Of a stretch of 64,000 nt of DNA, positions 52,815 through 61,453 are shown one piece after another (position 1 is the first letter of the stretch; every line of letters starts with the position of its first letter). Under the pieces are notes generated by a model that was not told the origin of the DNA, made no database searches, and saw only the letters and a program-made list of their open reading frames with translations. The stretch comes from UBA1494_A sp963973975 (GTDB lineage Bacteria > Bacteroidota > Bacteroidia > Flavobacteriales_E > Vicingaceae): the NCBI GenBank assembly GCA_963973975.1, contig CAXBCF010000013.1, positions 31,046-95,045 of the forward strand, in the 5' to 3' direction. Both the position numbers and the translations under genes were made by a program.

Positions 52815-55800
52815 GTGGTAAAGAAGAAATATAATCCCCTTTCATTTTTAATTCAATTGATTTTTGTTTCATTAGTCTTTTTCTCAGGGCTTTTTACACA
52901 TCATGCTGTTGCTCAAGACAAAAAAGTTCAAAAAGGAATTGAAAAGTATGAATTCAATGCCTACAAAGATGCCATCGAATTATTTAAAAAAGCATTGGAT
53001 GAGGATAATAAAAATAATACTGCACTTAGGTATTTAGCCAATTCATACAGAAAAACAAAAGATTATCAAAATGCCGAACTGTATTATGCACTTCTAGTCA
53101 ATTCAGATTCAGTTATTGCGGAGGATTATTTTTATTATGGACAAGCATTAAGGGCCAATAGAAAAGTGATTGAAGCCAAAGAGCAATTTGCAAAGTTTGA
53201 ATCTAAAACAGACAATAAGTTTTTAGCAAGCCTCATTATCCAATCATTTGAAGAAATTTATAAATGGGAAATGGAGGGAAGTAAATACCTTTCTTTTTAC
53301 GATGCAGACATTAATACAAGATTTTCAGAGTTTAACTTAGTCCCATTCAATGGGCGCTATTACCTCACGTCTAATCGATTGGAAAATTTTACCTCCCCAG
53401 AATCTTTCGGGTGGGATGGTTCTTCTTTTTTATCGATTCTTGAAATAGATTCAGCGCTCTTATTTACAGTAGAGCCTGAGTTCACTCTAGTTCCTGGAAA
53501 GTTAAATTCAGATTACCATGATGGGCCACTTACCATCAATAAGGCAAAGAATAAAGTAATTATTACGAGAGTTGAAAATCGTTTGGCAGGAAAAGGTTAT
53601 ACAAATAATATGAAACTTTTTGAGGGGAGTTTTATCAAAGGGAAATGGAAGAATTTTGAAGCCATTCCTTTTAATAGTAATACTTATTCTGTTGGTCATG
53701 CTTGTTTTGCAGATAATGGAGATAGTACCATTATTTTTTCTTCCAATATGCCTGGGGGTTATGGAGGAATGGATTTATATGTTTCAAAAAAAATAAATGG
53801 TACATGGCAAAAACCAACAAATTTAGGGCCTGTTATAAACACTCAATTGGATGAAGTTTTTCCATATGTTAAGGACGATGAACTTTATTTTGCTTCGAAT
53901 GGTCATAAAGGATATGGTGGCTTGGACATTTTTGTTTCAAAGTTTAATCAAGGTTGGAATCAGCCAATAAATTTAAAGAGTCCAATAAATTCAGGTAGAG
54001 ATGATTTTGGAATTAGTTTCATTTCTGATTCCACAGGATTTTACGCTTCCAATAGAGCAGAGGGAAAAGGTGGCGACGATGTATTTCGTTTTTATAAAAG
54101 CAAAACGATTCAAACAGTTGGAATTAGTGGTATTTTTGAATATGCAGGCCTTCCGGTTGATGGAGCTAAGATATTGCTAGTAAATAGTGAAGATTCTATT
54201 CTAGACATAGCCTACACCGACTCTACAGGACGATTTAACTTTAGCAATTTACGGTATCAAGAAGATTACTTGGTTAGAGTAGAAACGGAAGATGTTGACT
54301 TGTTGGAAGATGGCATGCTTTACCTCACCAACCAAGATGGGGATAAAATTAAATTAATTGAGCGTCTGAGAGATGGAGAGTTTAAGTTCAAGGCACTTCC
54401 TGCAGATGAAATCAAAATTGATTTACTAGCAGCGGAAGATTCTGATTCATTGCCTGAAGATCCTTACATTCGTGGTAATGTTTTTAAAATGCTTCCAGGA
54501 GATTTTAAAGATCAACTCAAAGTTTACTTAGTAAATGATCAAGGGCTTGTTATAGATTCTACCTTTTCTGATTTTGAAGGAAACTTTAAATTTTCAAAAT
54601 TAGCACTTGACGATAATAGAAAATACATTGTAAAACTTGATGCTATTGATGAGACCTACAATGTGGCACTTATAAATGAATATGGAAGAATCTACAATGT
54701 AAAAGAATCAGATTTAGAGAAAGGAACGTTTCAATTTGTGAATGAGCTAGATCCGAGTAGACAACCGGTGTTAACATCAAAGAAAGGAATTACAGGAATT
54801 ATTGCAAGATTAGAATACAATGGGAAGCCACTTCCCTATACCAAAGTTCAAATTTTTGACAGTGGGAATAATTTAATTGCCACCATTTTCACTAATGAAA
54901 GAGGGGAATTCCAATACAACAAATTAGACATTGATAAAAGCTACTTATTTACACTTCCTGATGTATCAGATGAAGTGTTAGACGATGCTTCTCTTTATGT
55001 AACAAGTATACAGGGAGACCCACTGTACCTTATCAATAAACTAAGAGACAATACCTTTGAATTTAGAGCATTACCTTTCGATATGTATCCTGATATTCAA
55101 GAAATGGAGGCAGCTGCTGTTCCTGATTTTATAGATTTTGGAGGAGTTGTTTTTAGAAAATTGGCAGGAGACTTAGATCAAACTTTGAAAGTGTATCTCT
55201 TAGATGATGATGGAAACATTATTGATTCGATGATGACAGATCCTAGAGGAAGGTTTAATTTTCAAAAGCTTCCATCTGATAAAACCTATGCTTTTAAAGT
55301 GGATGAGCCTGAAGACCTAACTCTTTCCCTCTATAATGACTATAATAAAATTGTGGAACAAACACTTCTCGATGAAAAAGGAAATTTTGTTTATAAAAAG
55401 TTGACTTACATGGTCGCGCAGTTTGATCCAGTAAAAGCGGTAGATTTAACTTCAACTACCTACGAAGAAATTGATGTTGAGGTATATGCTCAGGTATTTA
55501 GAAAGTTGCCAGGAGATTATGAAGAAGGGATGAAAGTAATTGCTTACGATGAACAAGGAAATGTAGTTGGAGAAGCATACACTGATAAAGATGGAAAGTT
55601 TAGGTTCAAAAAACTAAAACCTGAGGAAACCTATATCTTTAAAATTGTTGGAGAAGATGGAAACTACCAAATCATTACTTTAGATAAGGAAGGAAATGTA
55701 TTGAGTAAAATCATTAAAAATAATAATGGTGAATTTGAGTATAAAACTTTGCCTATTGATAAATACAAGGCAGTTATGCTTGATATCACTGATCAGACCG

Positions 55801-56210
55801 GTGGTCCAACCTATAAAAAACCTGCTCCAAAAACTCAAACTATTAGTGTAGATGGAGAAAACTACCTGATTTACTTCCGTTTTGATTCATTTCTTCTAAG
55901 CGATGAAGCGAAAACAACTTTAGATAAAGTCTTAAAAGCATTTAAAAATAATTTGTACTCAATAGAGGTGAACTCACACACCGATATAAGAGGTCCTAAA
56001 GTTTATAATGATACACTCTCTAAAAGACGAACCAATTCAGTGATCAAGTATTTGGTTGAGAATGGAGTTAACAAAGAAAGAGTTGAAGGAAACTTTTTTG
56101 GTAAAATGATGCCAATTATTGATTGTAAAAAGATTAAGTGCTCAAGAGAAGATCACGCCAAAAACAGGAGATCTGAAATTAGATTTGTGAATAAGCAAGA
56201 AATCAACTAA
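52815..56210 (+). CDS. PorE-like OmpA family protein with TPR, PD40 and repeated beta domains
   Basis: 1131 residues from a GTG. Signal peptide to about 33 (HHAVAQ). TPR-like helices at 36-150; a PD40/WD40-like propeller at 165-430 (IIFSSNMPGGYGGMDLYVSK, ELYFASNGHKGYGGLDIFVSK). Five carboxypeptidase-regulatory-like beta repeats start near 433, 552, 658, 774 and 891; three of them share a VFRKLPGD-like element. The OmpA domain (about 1010-1131) keeps the peptidoglycan-binding Asp (NSHTDIRG) and Arg (LSKRRTNSV). PorE-type proteins of this kind tether T9SS parts to peptidoglycan. It starts 3 bases after the PorP/SprF gene. Confidence 0.92.
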   Translation: MVKKKYNPLSFLIQLIFVSLVFFSGLFTHHAVAQDKKVQKGIEKYEFNAYKDAIELFKKALDEDNKNNTALRYLANSYRKTKDYQNAELYYALLVNSDSVIAEDYFYYGQALRANRKVIEAKEQFAKFESKTDNKFLASLIIQSFEEIYKWEMEGSKYLSFYDADINTRFSEFNLVPFNGRYYLTSNRLENFTSPESFGWDGSSFLSILEIDSALLFTVEPEFTLVPGKLNSDYHDGPLTINKAKNKVIITRVENRLAGKGYTNNMKLFEGSFIKGKWKNFEAIPFNSNTYSVGHACFADNGDSTIIFSSNMPGGYGGMDLYVSKKINGTWQKPTNLGPVINTQLDEVFPYVKDDELYFASNGHKGYGGLDIFVSKFNQGWNQPINLKSPINSGRDDFGISFISDSTGFYASNRAEGKGGDDVFRFYKSKTIQTVGISGIFEYAGLPVDGAKILLVNSEDSILDIAYTDSTGRFNFSNLRYQEDYLVRVETEDVDLLEDGMLYLTNQDGDKIKLIERLRDGEFKFKALPADEIKIDLLAAEDSDSLPEDPYIRGNVFKMLPGDFKDQLKVYLVNDQGLVIDSTFSDFEGNFKFSKLALDDNRKYIVKLDAIDETYNVALINEYGRIYNVKESDLEKGTFQFVNELDPSRQPVLTSKKGITGIIARLEYNGKPLPYTKVQIFDSGNNLIATIFTNERGEFQYNKLDIDKSYLFTLPDVSDEVLDDASLYVTSIQGDPLYLINKLRDNTFEFRALPFDMYPDIQEMEAAAVPDFIDFGGVVFRKLAGDLDQTLKVYLLDDDGNIIDSMMTDPRGRFNFQKLPSDKTYAFKVDEPEDLTLSLYNDYNKIVEQTLLDEKGNFVYKKLTYMVAQFDPVKAVDLTSTTYEEIDVEVYAQVFRKLPGDYEEGMKVIAYDEQGNVVGEAYTDKDGKFRFKKLKPEETYIFKIVGEDGNYQIITLDKEGNVLSKIIKNNNGEFEYKTLPIDKYKAVMLDITDQTGGPTYKKPAPKTQTISVDGENYLIYFRFDSFLLSDEAKTTLDKVLKAFKNNLYSIEVNSHTDIRGPKVYNDTLSKRRTNSVIKYLVENGVNKERVEGNFFGKMMPIIDCKKIKCSREDHAKNRRSEIRFVNKQEIN

Positions 56211-56239
56211 AACTACTTGTAAAAAAACAGAAGTATTTT

Positions 56240-57787
56240 ATGCTAAATTTTCTTATTCTATCGCTTCTTCAAGTTTCACCATATAGCTATTGGTGGATTC
56301 ATTTAATCATACTTTCTGTTTTTATTGCAGGATTGTTTTTAATTTATCGTAGGCGTTTGAGAAAAATGCAAAGTCAAAGGGATTTGCTGGAAACTCAGGT
56401 AAAACAACGAACCATTGAAATAATCAAGCAAAAAGAACAGGTTGAAAAGCAGAAAAAAATGCTTGAGGAGGAAAAGGAGAAAACAGAGAAACTGCTCTTG
56501 AATATTCTTCCGAGAGAAATGGCCGATGAGCTTAAAAATAAAGGAAAAGCAAAAGCCCGTCAATACCGAAGTGCTACGGTAATGTTTACTGATTTTAAGG
56601 GCTTTACAACTTTAGCTGAAAATTATTCTCCACAAGATTTAGTTGCCGAATTGGATAGTTACTTTATTCGATTTGATGAAATTGTAAATAAATACAATGT
56701 AGAAAAAATCAAAACAATTGGAGATGCCTACATGGCTGCAGGAGGAGTGCCAATTCGAAACAAAAGTAATGCAATAGATACTACTTTGGCGGCACTAGAA
56801 ATTCAACGTGCAATGGAAGAAATGAGGGTAGCAAAAGAAAAACTTGGAATTACCCCTTGGGAGTTGCGCATCGGAATTCATTCAGGTGAATTAATTGCCG
56901 GAGTGGTTGGGATAAAACGCTTAGCCTATGATATTTGGGGTGATACAGTTAACGTAGCAGCTCGCATGGAAGCATCTGGGGAAGTGAACAAAGTAAATAT
57001 TTCAGAAACGACCTATGAAGCAATTGCAGAATTTTTTGTGACAGAGTACCGCGGAAAAATTAAAGCAAAAAACAAAGGTTCTGTCGATATGTACTTTGTG
57101 CATGGAATTAAGCCTGAATTGTCTGAAAATGAAGATGGAGTTACACCAAACGAGGCATTTTGGCACTATGTAAACTTGAAGCTATACAGTAATATTAACT
57201 ACAGAAATGCAGAAAAATACATTGTAAAACGACTTTCCTCTGAACTCCCCGATGGCTTGTTTTATCACGGAATTCATCACACAATGGATGTATGTGAAGC
57301 CGTAGAAAGAATTGCAATTTGGGAAGGAGTGAAAGGAGAGGAATTATACCTTTTAAAAACTGCTGCCTTATTTCACGATGCTGGATTTATTCATTCATAC
57401 GAAAGTAACGAACCTATTGGAGCCGAAATGGCGAAGGAAATGCTACCGAGCTTTGGATATACTGAAGAACAGATTGAACAAGTTATCCAATTGATTGGAG
57501 CTACAAAAGTTCCTCATAATCCAAAAAGTCACTTAGAAGAAATTATGTGTGATGCAGATTTGGATTATCTTGGAAGATCTGACTTTTTTCCAAAAGCAGC
57601 AACACTCAAGCAAGAATTAGTGAAGTTTGGCAAGATTGGAGAAGAAGAGGAGCCTTGGATTCAGATGAATATTAACTTTTTATCTGCACATAAGTATTTT
57701 ACTGAATCTTCAAAAAAACGAAGAAAACCAGAAAAATTAAAACGCATTGAAGAGTTAAAGGAAAAACTGGAATTAATTGAAAAATAA
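56240..57787 (+). CDS. membrane class III adenylate cyclase fused to an HD hydrolase domain
   Basis: 515 residues. One membrane helix (about 17-36, SYWWIHLIILSVFIAGLFLIY) and a coiled coil (40-90) lead into a class III cyclase domain (105-270). Metal Asps: FTDFKGF and IGDAYM. Lys of KIKTIGDAY and Asp of YDIWGDTVNVAARM are the adenine-selecting pair of adenylate rather than guanylate cyclases; the transition-state Asn and Arg (NVAAR) are present. Residues 320-470 are an HD-type domain (FYHGIHHTMDV, AALFHDAGF, IMCDADLDYLG). The helix and linker resemble the region after a Y_Y_Y propeller sensor, but no sensor precedes them. It begins 29 bases after the PorE-like gene. Confidence 0.88.
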   Translation: MLNFLILSLLQVSPYSYWWIHLIILSVFIAGLFLIYRRRLRKMQSQRDLLETQVKQRTIEIIKQKEQVEKQKKMLEEEKEKTEKLLLNILPREMADELKNKGKAKARQYRSATVMFTDFKGFTTLAENYSPQDLVAELDSYFIRFDEIVNKYNVEKIKTIGDAYMAAGGVPIRNKSNAIDTTLAALEIQRAMEEMRVAKEKLGITPWELRIGIHSGELIAGVVGIKRLAYDIWGDTVNVAARMEASGEVNKVNISETTYEAIAEFFVTEYRGKIKAKNKGSVDMYFVHGIKPELSENEDGVTPNEAFWHYVNLKLYSNINYRNAEKYIVKRLSSELPDGLFYHGIHHTMDVCEAVERIAIWEGVKGEELYLLKTAALFHDAGFIHSYESNEPIGAEMAKEMLPSFGYTEEQIEQVIQLIGATKVPHNPKSHLEEIMCDADLDYLGRSDFFPKAATLKQELVKFGKIGEEEEPWIQMNINFLSAHKYFTESSKKRRKPEKLKRIEELKEKLELIEK

Positions 57788-57925
57788 TTACTAAAAATAT
57801 ATATTCTGAGACTTACTAAGAAATTTATTAATTTAGTCCCTTATTTACGACTTTTAATCTTGCAATAATTAGATAAATTAATAAATTTGGCCGATGATTT
57901 GCTTTATAAGTCTGATAAAATTATA

Positions 57926-58723
57926 ATGATGAAATTAACAAACGTATTTTCCATTCTCTTCTTGCTTCTTTTTGGGGTGCATGCCCATGCAGGTATGATT
58001 GTATTAGAAGGAAATTACATGGGAAAAAATCTTTATGTAAAAAACCCTTTTGGTGGAGCAGGGGTTGGATTTTGTGCCTTTGAGGTGACAATTAACGGCA
58101 AACTTTCACCTGATGAAGTTAACCAAAGTGCATTTGAAATCGATTTTGGAAATCACGATGTAAAACTTGGCGACAAAGTAGTCATCAACATCAAACACAA
58201 AGATGATTGTGCGCCAACCGTTATCAATCCTGAGGTTTTAAAGCCTAAAAGTACGTTTAATGTTCAAAAAATTGTTTTTAATAAAGACGGAGTTTTGGAA
58301 TGGGTTGCTGATAATGAAACCGGAAAACTAGATTACATTGTTGAGCAGTTTCGTTGGAATAAATGGATTAAAGTAGGAGAAGTTGGAGGCGAAGGAACTC
58401 CTGGAGCGCATCAATATTCTTTTAAAATTACCCCTCATAGTGGAGAGAATAAAGTAAGAGTGAAGCAAATAGATTATACTGGTAAACCAAGATATTCTAA
58501 AGCTGCTGAATACAGTTCAACAACTCCTCCAATTACATTAGATGGGACTAAATTTAAAGGAGAAGTAAACTTTAAGGGCGGTGAAACACTTTATGAGATT
58601 TACGATAAATACGGTACGATTGTCAAAAAAGGATACGGACAATCTGCTAAAATAGATAACTTAGACAAAGGAACTTATTACTTGAGTTTTGATAATAAAA
58701 CTGAAACGGTTGAATTTAAATAA
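57926..58723 (+). CDS. secreted protein of unknown function with a T9SS-like C-terminus
   Basis: 265 residues from the ATG at 57926 (or 57929): MKLTNVFSILFLLLFGVHAHAG is a signal peptide; a TTG at 57887 would bury it. I do not recognise the family. The N-terminal part (IVLEGNYMGKNLYVKNPFGG; CAFEVTINGKLSPDEVN) contains two Cys and resembles a small beta domain; the middle is Fn3-like (WVADNETGKLDYIVEQFRWN). The last 45 residues (LYEIYDKYGTIVKKGYGQ..IDNLDKGTYYLSFDNKTETVEF) resemble a T9SS type A sorting domain without its usual opening. It has its own terminator. Confidence 0.7.
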   Translation: MMKLTNVFSILFLLLFGVHAHAGMIVLEGNYMGKNLYVKNPFGGAGVGFCAFEVTINGKLSPDEVNQSAFEIDFGNHDVKLGDKVVINIKHKDDCAPTVINPEVLKPKSTFNVQKIVFNKDGVLEWVADNETGKLDYIVEQFRWNKWIKVGEVGGEGTPGAHQYSFKITPHSGENKVRVKQIDYTGKPRYSKAAEYSSTTPPITLDGTKFKGEVNFKGGETLYEIYDKYGTIVKKGYGQSAKIDNLDKGTYYLSFDNKTETVEFK

Positions 58724-58745
58724 ATTGTTTCTAAATTGAATTTTT

Positions 58746-58775
58746 AAAAGCCTTGGTAAATTCCAGGGCTTTTTT
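58746..58775 (+). terminator. terminator after the secreted unknown gene
   Basis: Stem AAAAGCCTTGG / CCAGGGCTTTT with one U-G pair, loop TAAATT, and a T run to 58775. It lies 19 bases before the epimerase start. Confidence 0.85.
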
Positions 58776-58793
58776 ATGCGATAAAATAAAATT

Positions 58794-59198
58794 ATGCTGA
58801 GAAAAATTGAACATTTAGGCATTGCAGTTAAGGACATTGTAGCTGCAGAGAAAGTTTACGAAAGTCTTTTAGGAAAACCAAGCTATAAAACAGAAAAGGT
58901 TGAAAGTGAAGGTGTAAGCACACTTTTCTTTCAAGTTGGTGAAAGCAAGATTGAATTACTGCAAGCGACAAATCCCGATAGTCCAATTGCTAAGTTTATT
59001 GAAAAAAAAGGCGAGGGAATTCATCACATTGCTTTTGATGTTGAAGACATTGAAGCAGAAATAAACCGCTTGAAAAAAGAAGGCTTTGAGTTAATTCATC
59101 AAACTGCTAAAGATGGAGCAGACAACAAACTAATCGCTTTTTTACATCCTAAATCAACAGGTGGAGTCTTGGTGGAATTGTGCCAAGAAAAGGGTTAA
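58794..59198 (+). CDS. mce: methylmalonyl-CoA epimerase
   Basis: 134 residues of the glyoxalase/VOC fold, the normal length. It interconverts (2S)- and (2R)-methylmalonyl-CoA, linking propionyl-CoA carboxylase to methylmalonyl-CoA mutase. Features: MLRKIEHLGIAVKDIVAAEKVYESLLG, GESKIELLQATNPDSPIAKFIEKKGEGIHHIAFDV (given in part) and LHPKSTGGVLVELCQ, with His, Gln/Glu metal ligands at the expected places. The carboxylase beta subunit at 14647 would supply the substrate. The mutase is not in the window. Confidence 0.92.
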   Translation: MLRKIEHLGIAVKDIVAAEKVYESLLGKPSYKTEKVESEGVSTLFFQVGESKIELLQATNPDSPIAKFIEKKGEGIHHIAFDVEDIEAEINRLKKEGFELIHQTAKDGADNKLIAFLHPKSTGGVLVELCQEKG

Positions 59199-59271
59199 AA
59201 TCTTATTGATTGATTCTAAATCCTTACAATCTTTTTTCCTTGGTCCTTCATCCTATTTCGTAATTGCTAGA

Positions 59272-59318
59272 TTTGTAATTTAAAAATACTTTTTACTCGA
59301 GTCACTTTTAACTTTCAA
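59272..59318. repeat. AT-rich repeat, copy 2, running into a gene end
   Basis: GTAATTTAAAAATACTTTTT then ACTCGAGTCACTTTTAACTT resembles 35349-35396. Here its distal half codes for the last residues of the minus-strand HAD protein. Confidence 0.4.
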
Positions 59319-59948
59319 TGGTATAAAGATTTCTTCCAAAGTTATCTGATGGTTCAAATGAAAAGTCTTTAAGCCTACTTTCTTGGCTCCTTCTAAATGA
59401 CCCGCTGTATCATCGATAAAAAGTGTTTCAGATGGATTTAAGTTATTGTCTTGTATTACTTTTTCAAAACAATCTTCATTAGGTTTTCGCAATCCCATCT
59501 CATGAGAAAGATAAACTTTTTCGAAATAGTCATCTAGGTTGTTGATCTTCTTAGTTTTTTGAAGCATCTTATAAATGAAGTTTATATGCAACTCATTGGT
59601 ATTGCTCAAACAAAAAGTGCGGTAATTGGCTCTAGCCCAAAGTAAGATATCAAATCGTTTTTCAGGGATGTCTAATAGCATAGCATTCCAAGCATTCATT
59701 ATTTTTTCGTCAATTGCAGGACCGCCAATTAAACTACCAATTCGATAAACAAATTCCTGAGTTGAAATTTTTCCTGTTTCATACCCTTCAAAAAACGCTT
59801 CTTGATGAAGTTGGGTCATGACTTCATCATGCTTGTCTCCCATAATGCTTTTAAAAGCATTTTCAGTGGCCTGTTGATCCAGATTGATGATTACCATTCC
59901 CAAATCAAATAGGATGTTTTTTACGCCTTTTAAATCGAAATTTTGCAT
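59280..59948 (-). CDS. HAD family phosphatase (YihX-like)
   Basis: 222 residues. HAD motif I is ILFDLGMVIINLD (FDLGxV variety, nucleophile Asp), motif II CLSNTNELH, Lys in GLRKPNEDCFEKV, and motif IV TLFIDDTAGHLEGAKKVGL. The cap is the helical C1 type, as in YihX-like sugar-phosphate phosphatases; the substrate is not known. The final residues (KVKSDSSKKYF) are coded by the AT-rich intergenic repeat and may be an accidental extension. It follows the symporter gene by 5 bases. Confidence 0.9.
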   Translation of the reverse strand: MQNFDLKGVKNILFDLGMVIINLDQQATENAFKSIMGDKHDEVMTQLHQEAFFEGYETGKISTQEFVYRIGSLIGGPAIDEKIMNAWNAMLLDIPEKRFDILLWARANYRTFCLSNTNELHINFIYKMLQKTKKINNLDDYFEKVYLSHEMGLRKPNEDCFEKVIQDNNLNPSETLFIDDTAGHLEGAKKVGLKTFHLNHQITLEEIFIPLKVKSDSSKKYF

Positions 59949-59953
59949 GAATA

Positions 59954-61450
59954 TTACTGTGTAGTTAATGTGGTTTGTCTAGGATATATTTTTGTAAAAA
60001 GGTATCCGCTAAGCATTGCTAGTAGAAAAGAAGGTGCTAACACGTCCAATTTTTCGAAATAAGGACCAATACCTTCCATTTCCTGAACGATGAATTTAAA
60101 TAGAGGTACAGCACAAAAACCTGTTATCATTGATGCGATTGCTCCTTTTTCTGAATAATCATTCCAAAATAATGATAGGATGATTACAGGACAAAAGGTT
60201 GCGGCAATTCCTGACCATCCAAAAATTACAAACCAGAAAACAGTTCTTTCAGGAGTTGAAATTGCGACAGCAATTGCAATACCAAGAGCAAAAAGTGCCA
60301 TTATAAGCGTCACCATTCTAGAGATTCGACTCATCTTCTTTTCATCCAAGTCAGGGCGAAAAATTTGCATGTAAAAATCACGCGTAACAGCAGAAGAGGC
60401 TAAAACCAATAAAGAGTCAATGGTGCTCATAATAGCCGATAAAATAATTGCAACATAGATTGCAATCACCGTTAAAGGAAGTAAATCTTCAATAAGGGTT
60501 ATTAAAACATCCTCTCCTTGATTTCCTAAAATTGCTTCAGGGTCTTGCCCCGCAGATGTATATAAATACCTTCCTAACAAGCCAATTGTTACTGCTGCAG
60601 CATCTGTAAGTAAAGTAAAAACTAAGGCAACCCATCTGCCTTTATTGATTTCTGCTTCATTTTTTATGGACATGAATCGAACATAAATTTGAGGAGATCC
60701 CAAGAAATCCAGTCCAATCATTGCGAAGCCAAGCATGGTGGCAATTTTCATCCAAATATCATCTCCTCCTCCAAAAAGTTTAGTGAGATCAGGGTCAATC
60801 GCATTCAAGCTGCTGTATATTTCAGCTCCATTCTCAATTGACCAAAATGCAACAATTGGCAAGGCTACTAAGCCCAAAAACATTAACAATCCTTGAAAAA
60901 AATCAGACCAAACTACTGCCACAAAACCACCAGTGAAAATATATGCCAATACAATCAGAAAACCTGCAATAGCTCCTGTGTAATAGTTAATTCCCAAGAA
61001 TGATTCAAATGCCTTTCCGGTCACATCAATTTGTGCACTGACATAAATGATAACAAATACAGAGAGAGCCGTCGCGGCTACTATTCTTAAAAGATGTGTT
61101 TTTGGTTTGAAATGACTTTCCAAAAAGTCAGGGATGGTAATTGAATTGTAGTTATCGCTGAGTCTTTTGAATGGTTTAGCCATAAAAAACCAAGAAATGC
61201 CAACTCCTAATAATTCGCCAATTACAACCCAATATGCTGATATTCCGGCAATAGCTCCCATTCCTGTTAAGCCTAAAAGCAACCAACCAGATTCTCCTGT
61301 AGCTCGAGCCGAAAATGCAACCGCCCAATAGCCAATGTTTTTTCCGCCAACATAAAAATCGCTTAAGCCTTTTATTTTTCTGGAGGCAACTATGCCAATA
61401 ATAAAAAGAATGGCAAAATATATTCCAAGTACAATCAGCTTTGTGAGCAT
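59954..61450 (-). CDS. sodium:solute symporter (SSS family, PutP-like)
   Basis: 498 residues with about 13 membrane helices. Family marks are GLSDFYVGGKNIGYWAVAFSARATGESGWLLLG (given in part: substrate/Na+ site near residues 30-60), RMVTLIMALFALGIAIAV and the LPLTVIAIYVAIILSAIMSTIDSLLVLASSAVTRDFY segment (in part) containing the second Na+ site Ser/Thr. The proline permease PutP is the nearest well-known relative, but solute choice in this family is hard to predict. It sits 3 bases after the PLP decarboxylase, so uptake of that enzyme's amino-acid substrate or of an osmolyte is plausible. Confidence 0.9.
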   Translation of the reverse strand: MLTKLIVLGIYFAILFIIGIVASRKIKGLSDFYVGGKNIGYWAVAFSARATGESGWLLLGLTGMGAIAGISAYWVVIGELLGVGISWFFMAKPFKRLSDNYNSITIPDFLESHFKPKTHLLRIVAATALSVFVIIYVSAQIDVTGKAFESFLGINYYTGAIAGFLIVLAYIFTGGFVAVVWSDFFQGLLMFLGLVALPIVAFWSIENGAEIYSSLNAIDPDLTKLFGGGDDIWMKIATMLGFAMIGLDFLGSPQIYVRFMSIKNEAEINKGRWVALVFTLLTDAAAVTIGLLGRYLYTSAGQDPEAILGNQGEDVLITLIEDLLPLTVIAIYVAIILSAIMSTIDSLLVLASSAVTRDFYMQIFRPDLDEKKMSRISRMVTLIMALFALGIAIAVAISTPERTVFWFVIFGWSGIAATFCPVIILSLFWNDYSEKGAIASMITGFCAVPLFKFIVQEMEGIGPYFEKLDVLAPSFLLAMLSGYLFTKIYPRQTTLTTQ

Positions 61451-61453
61451 AAT

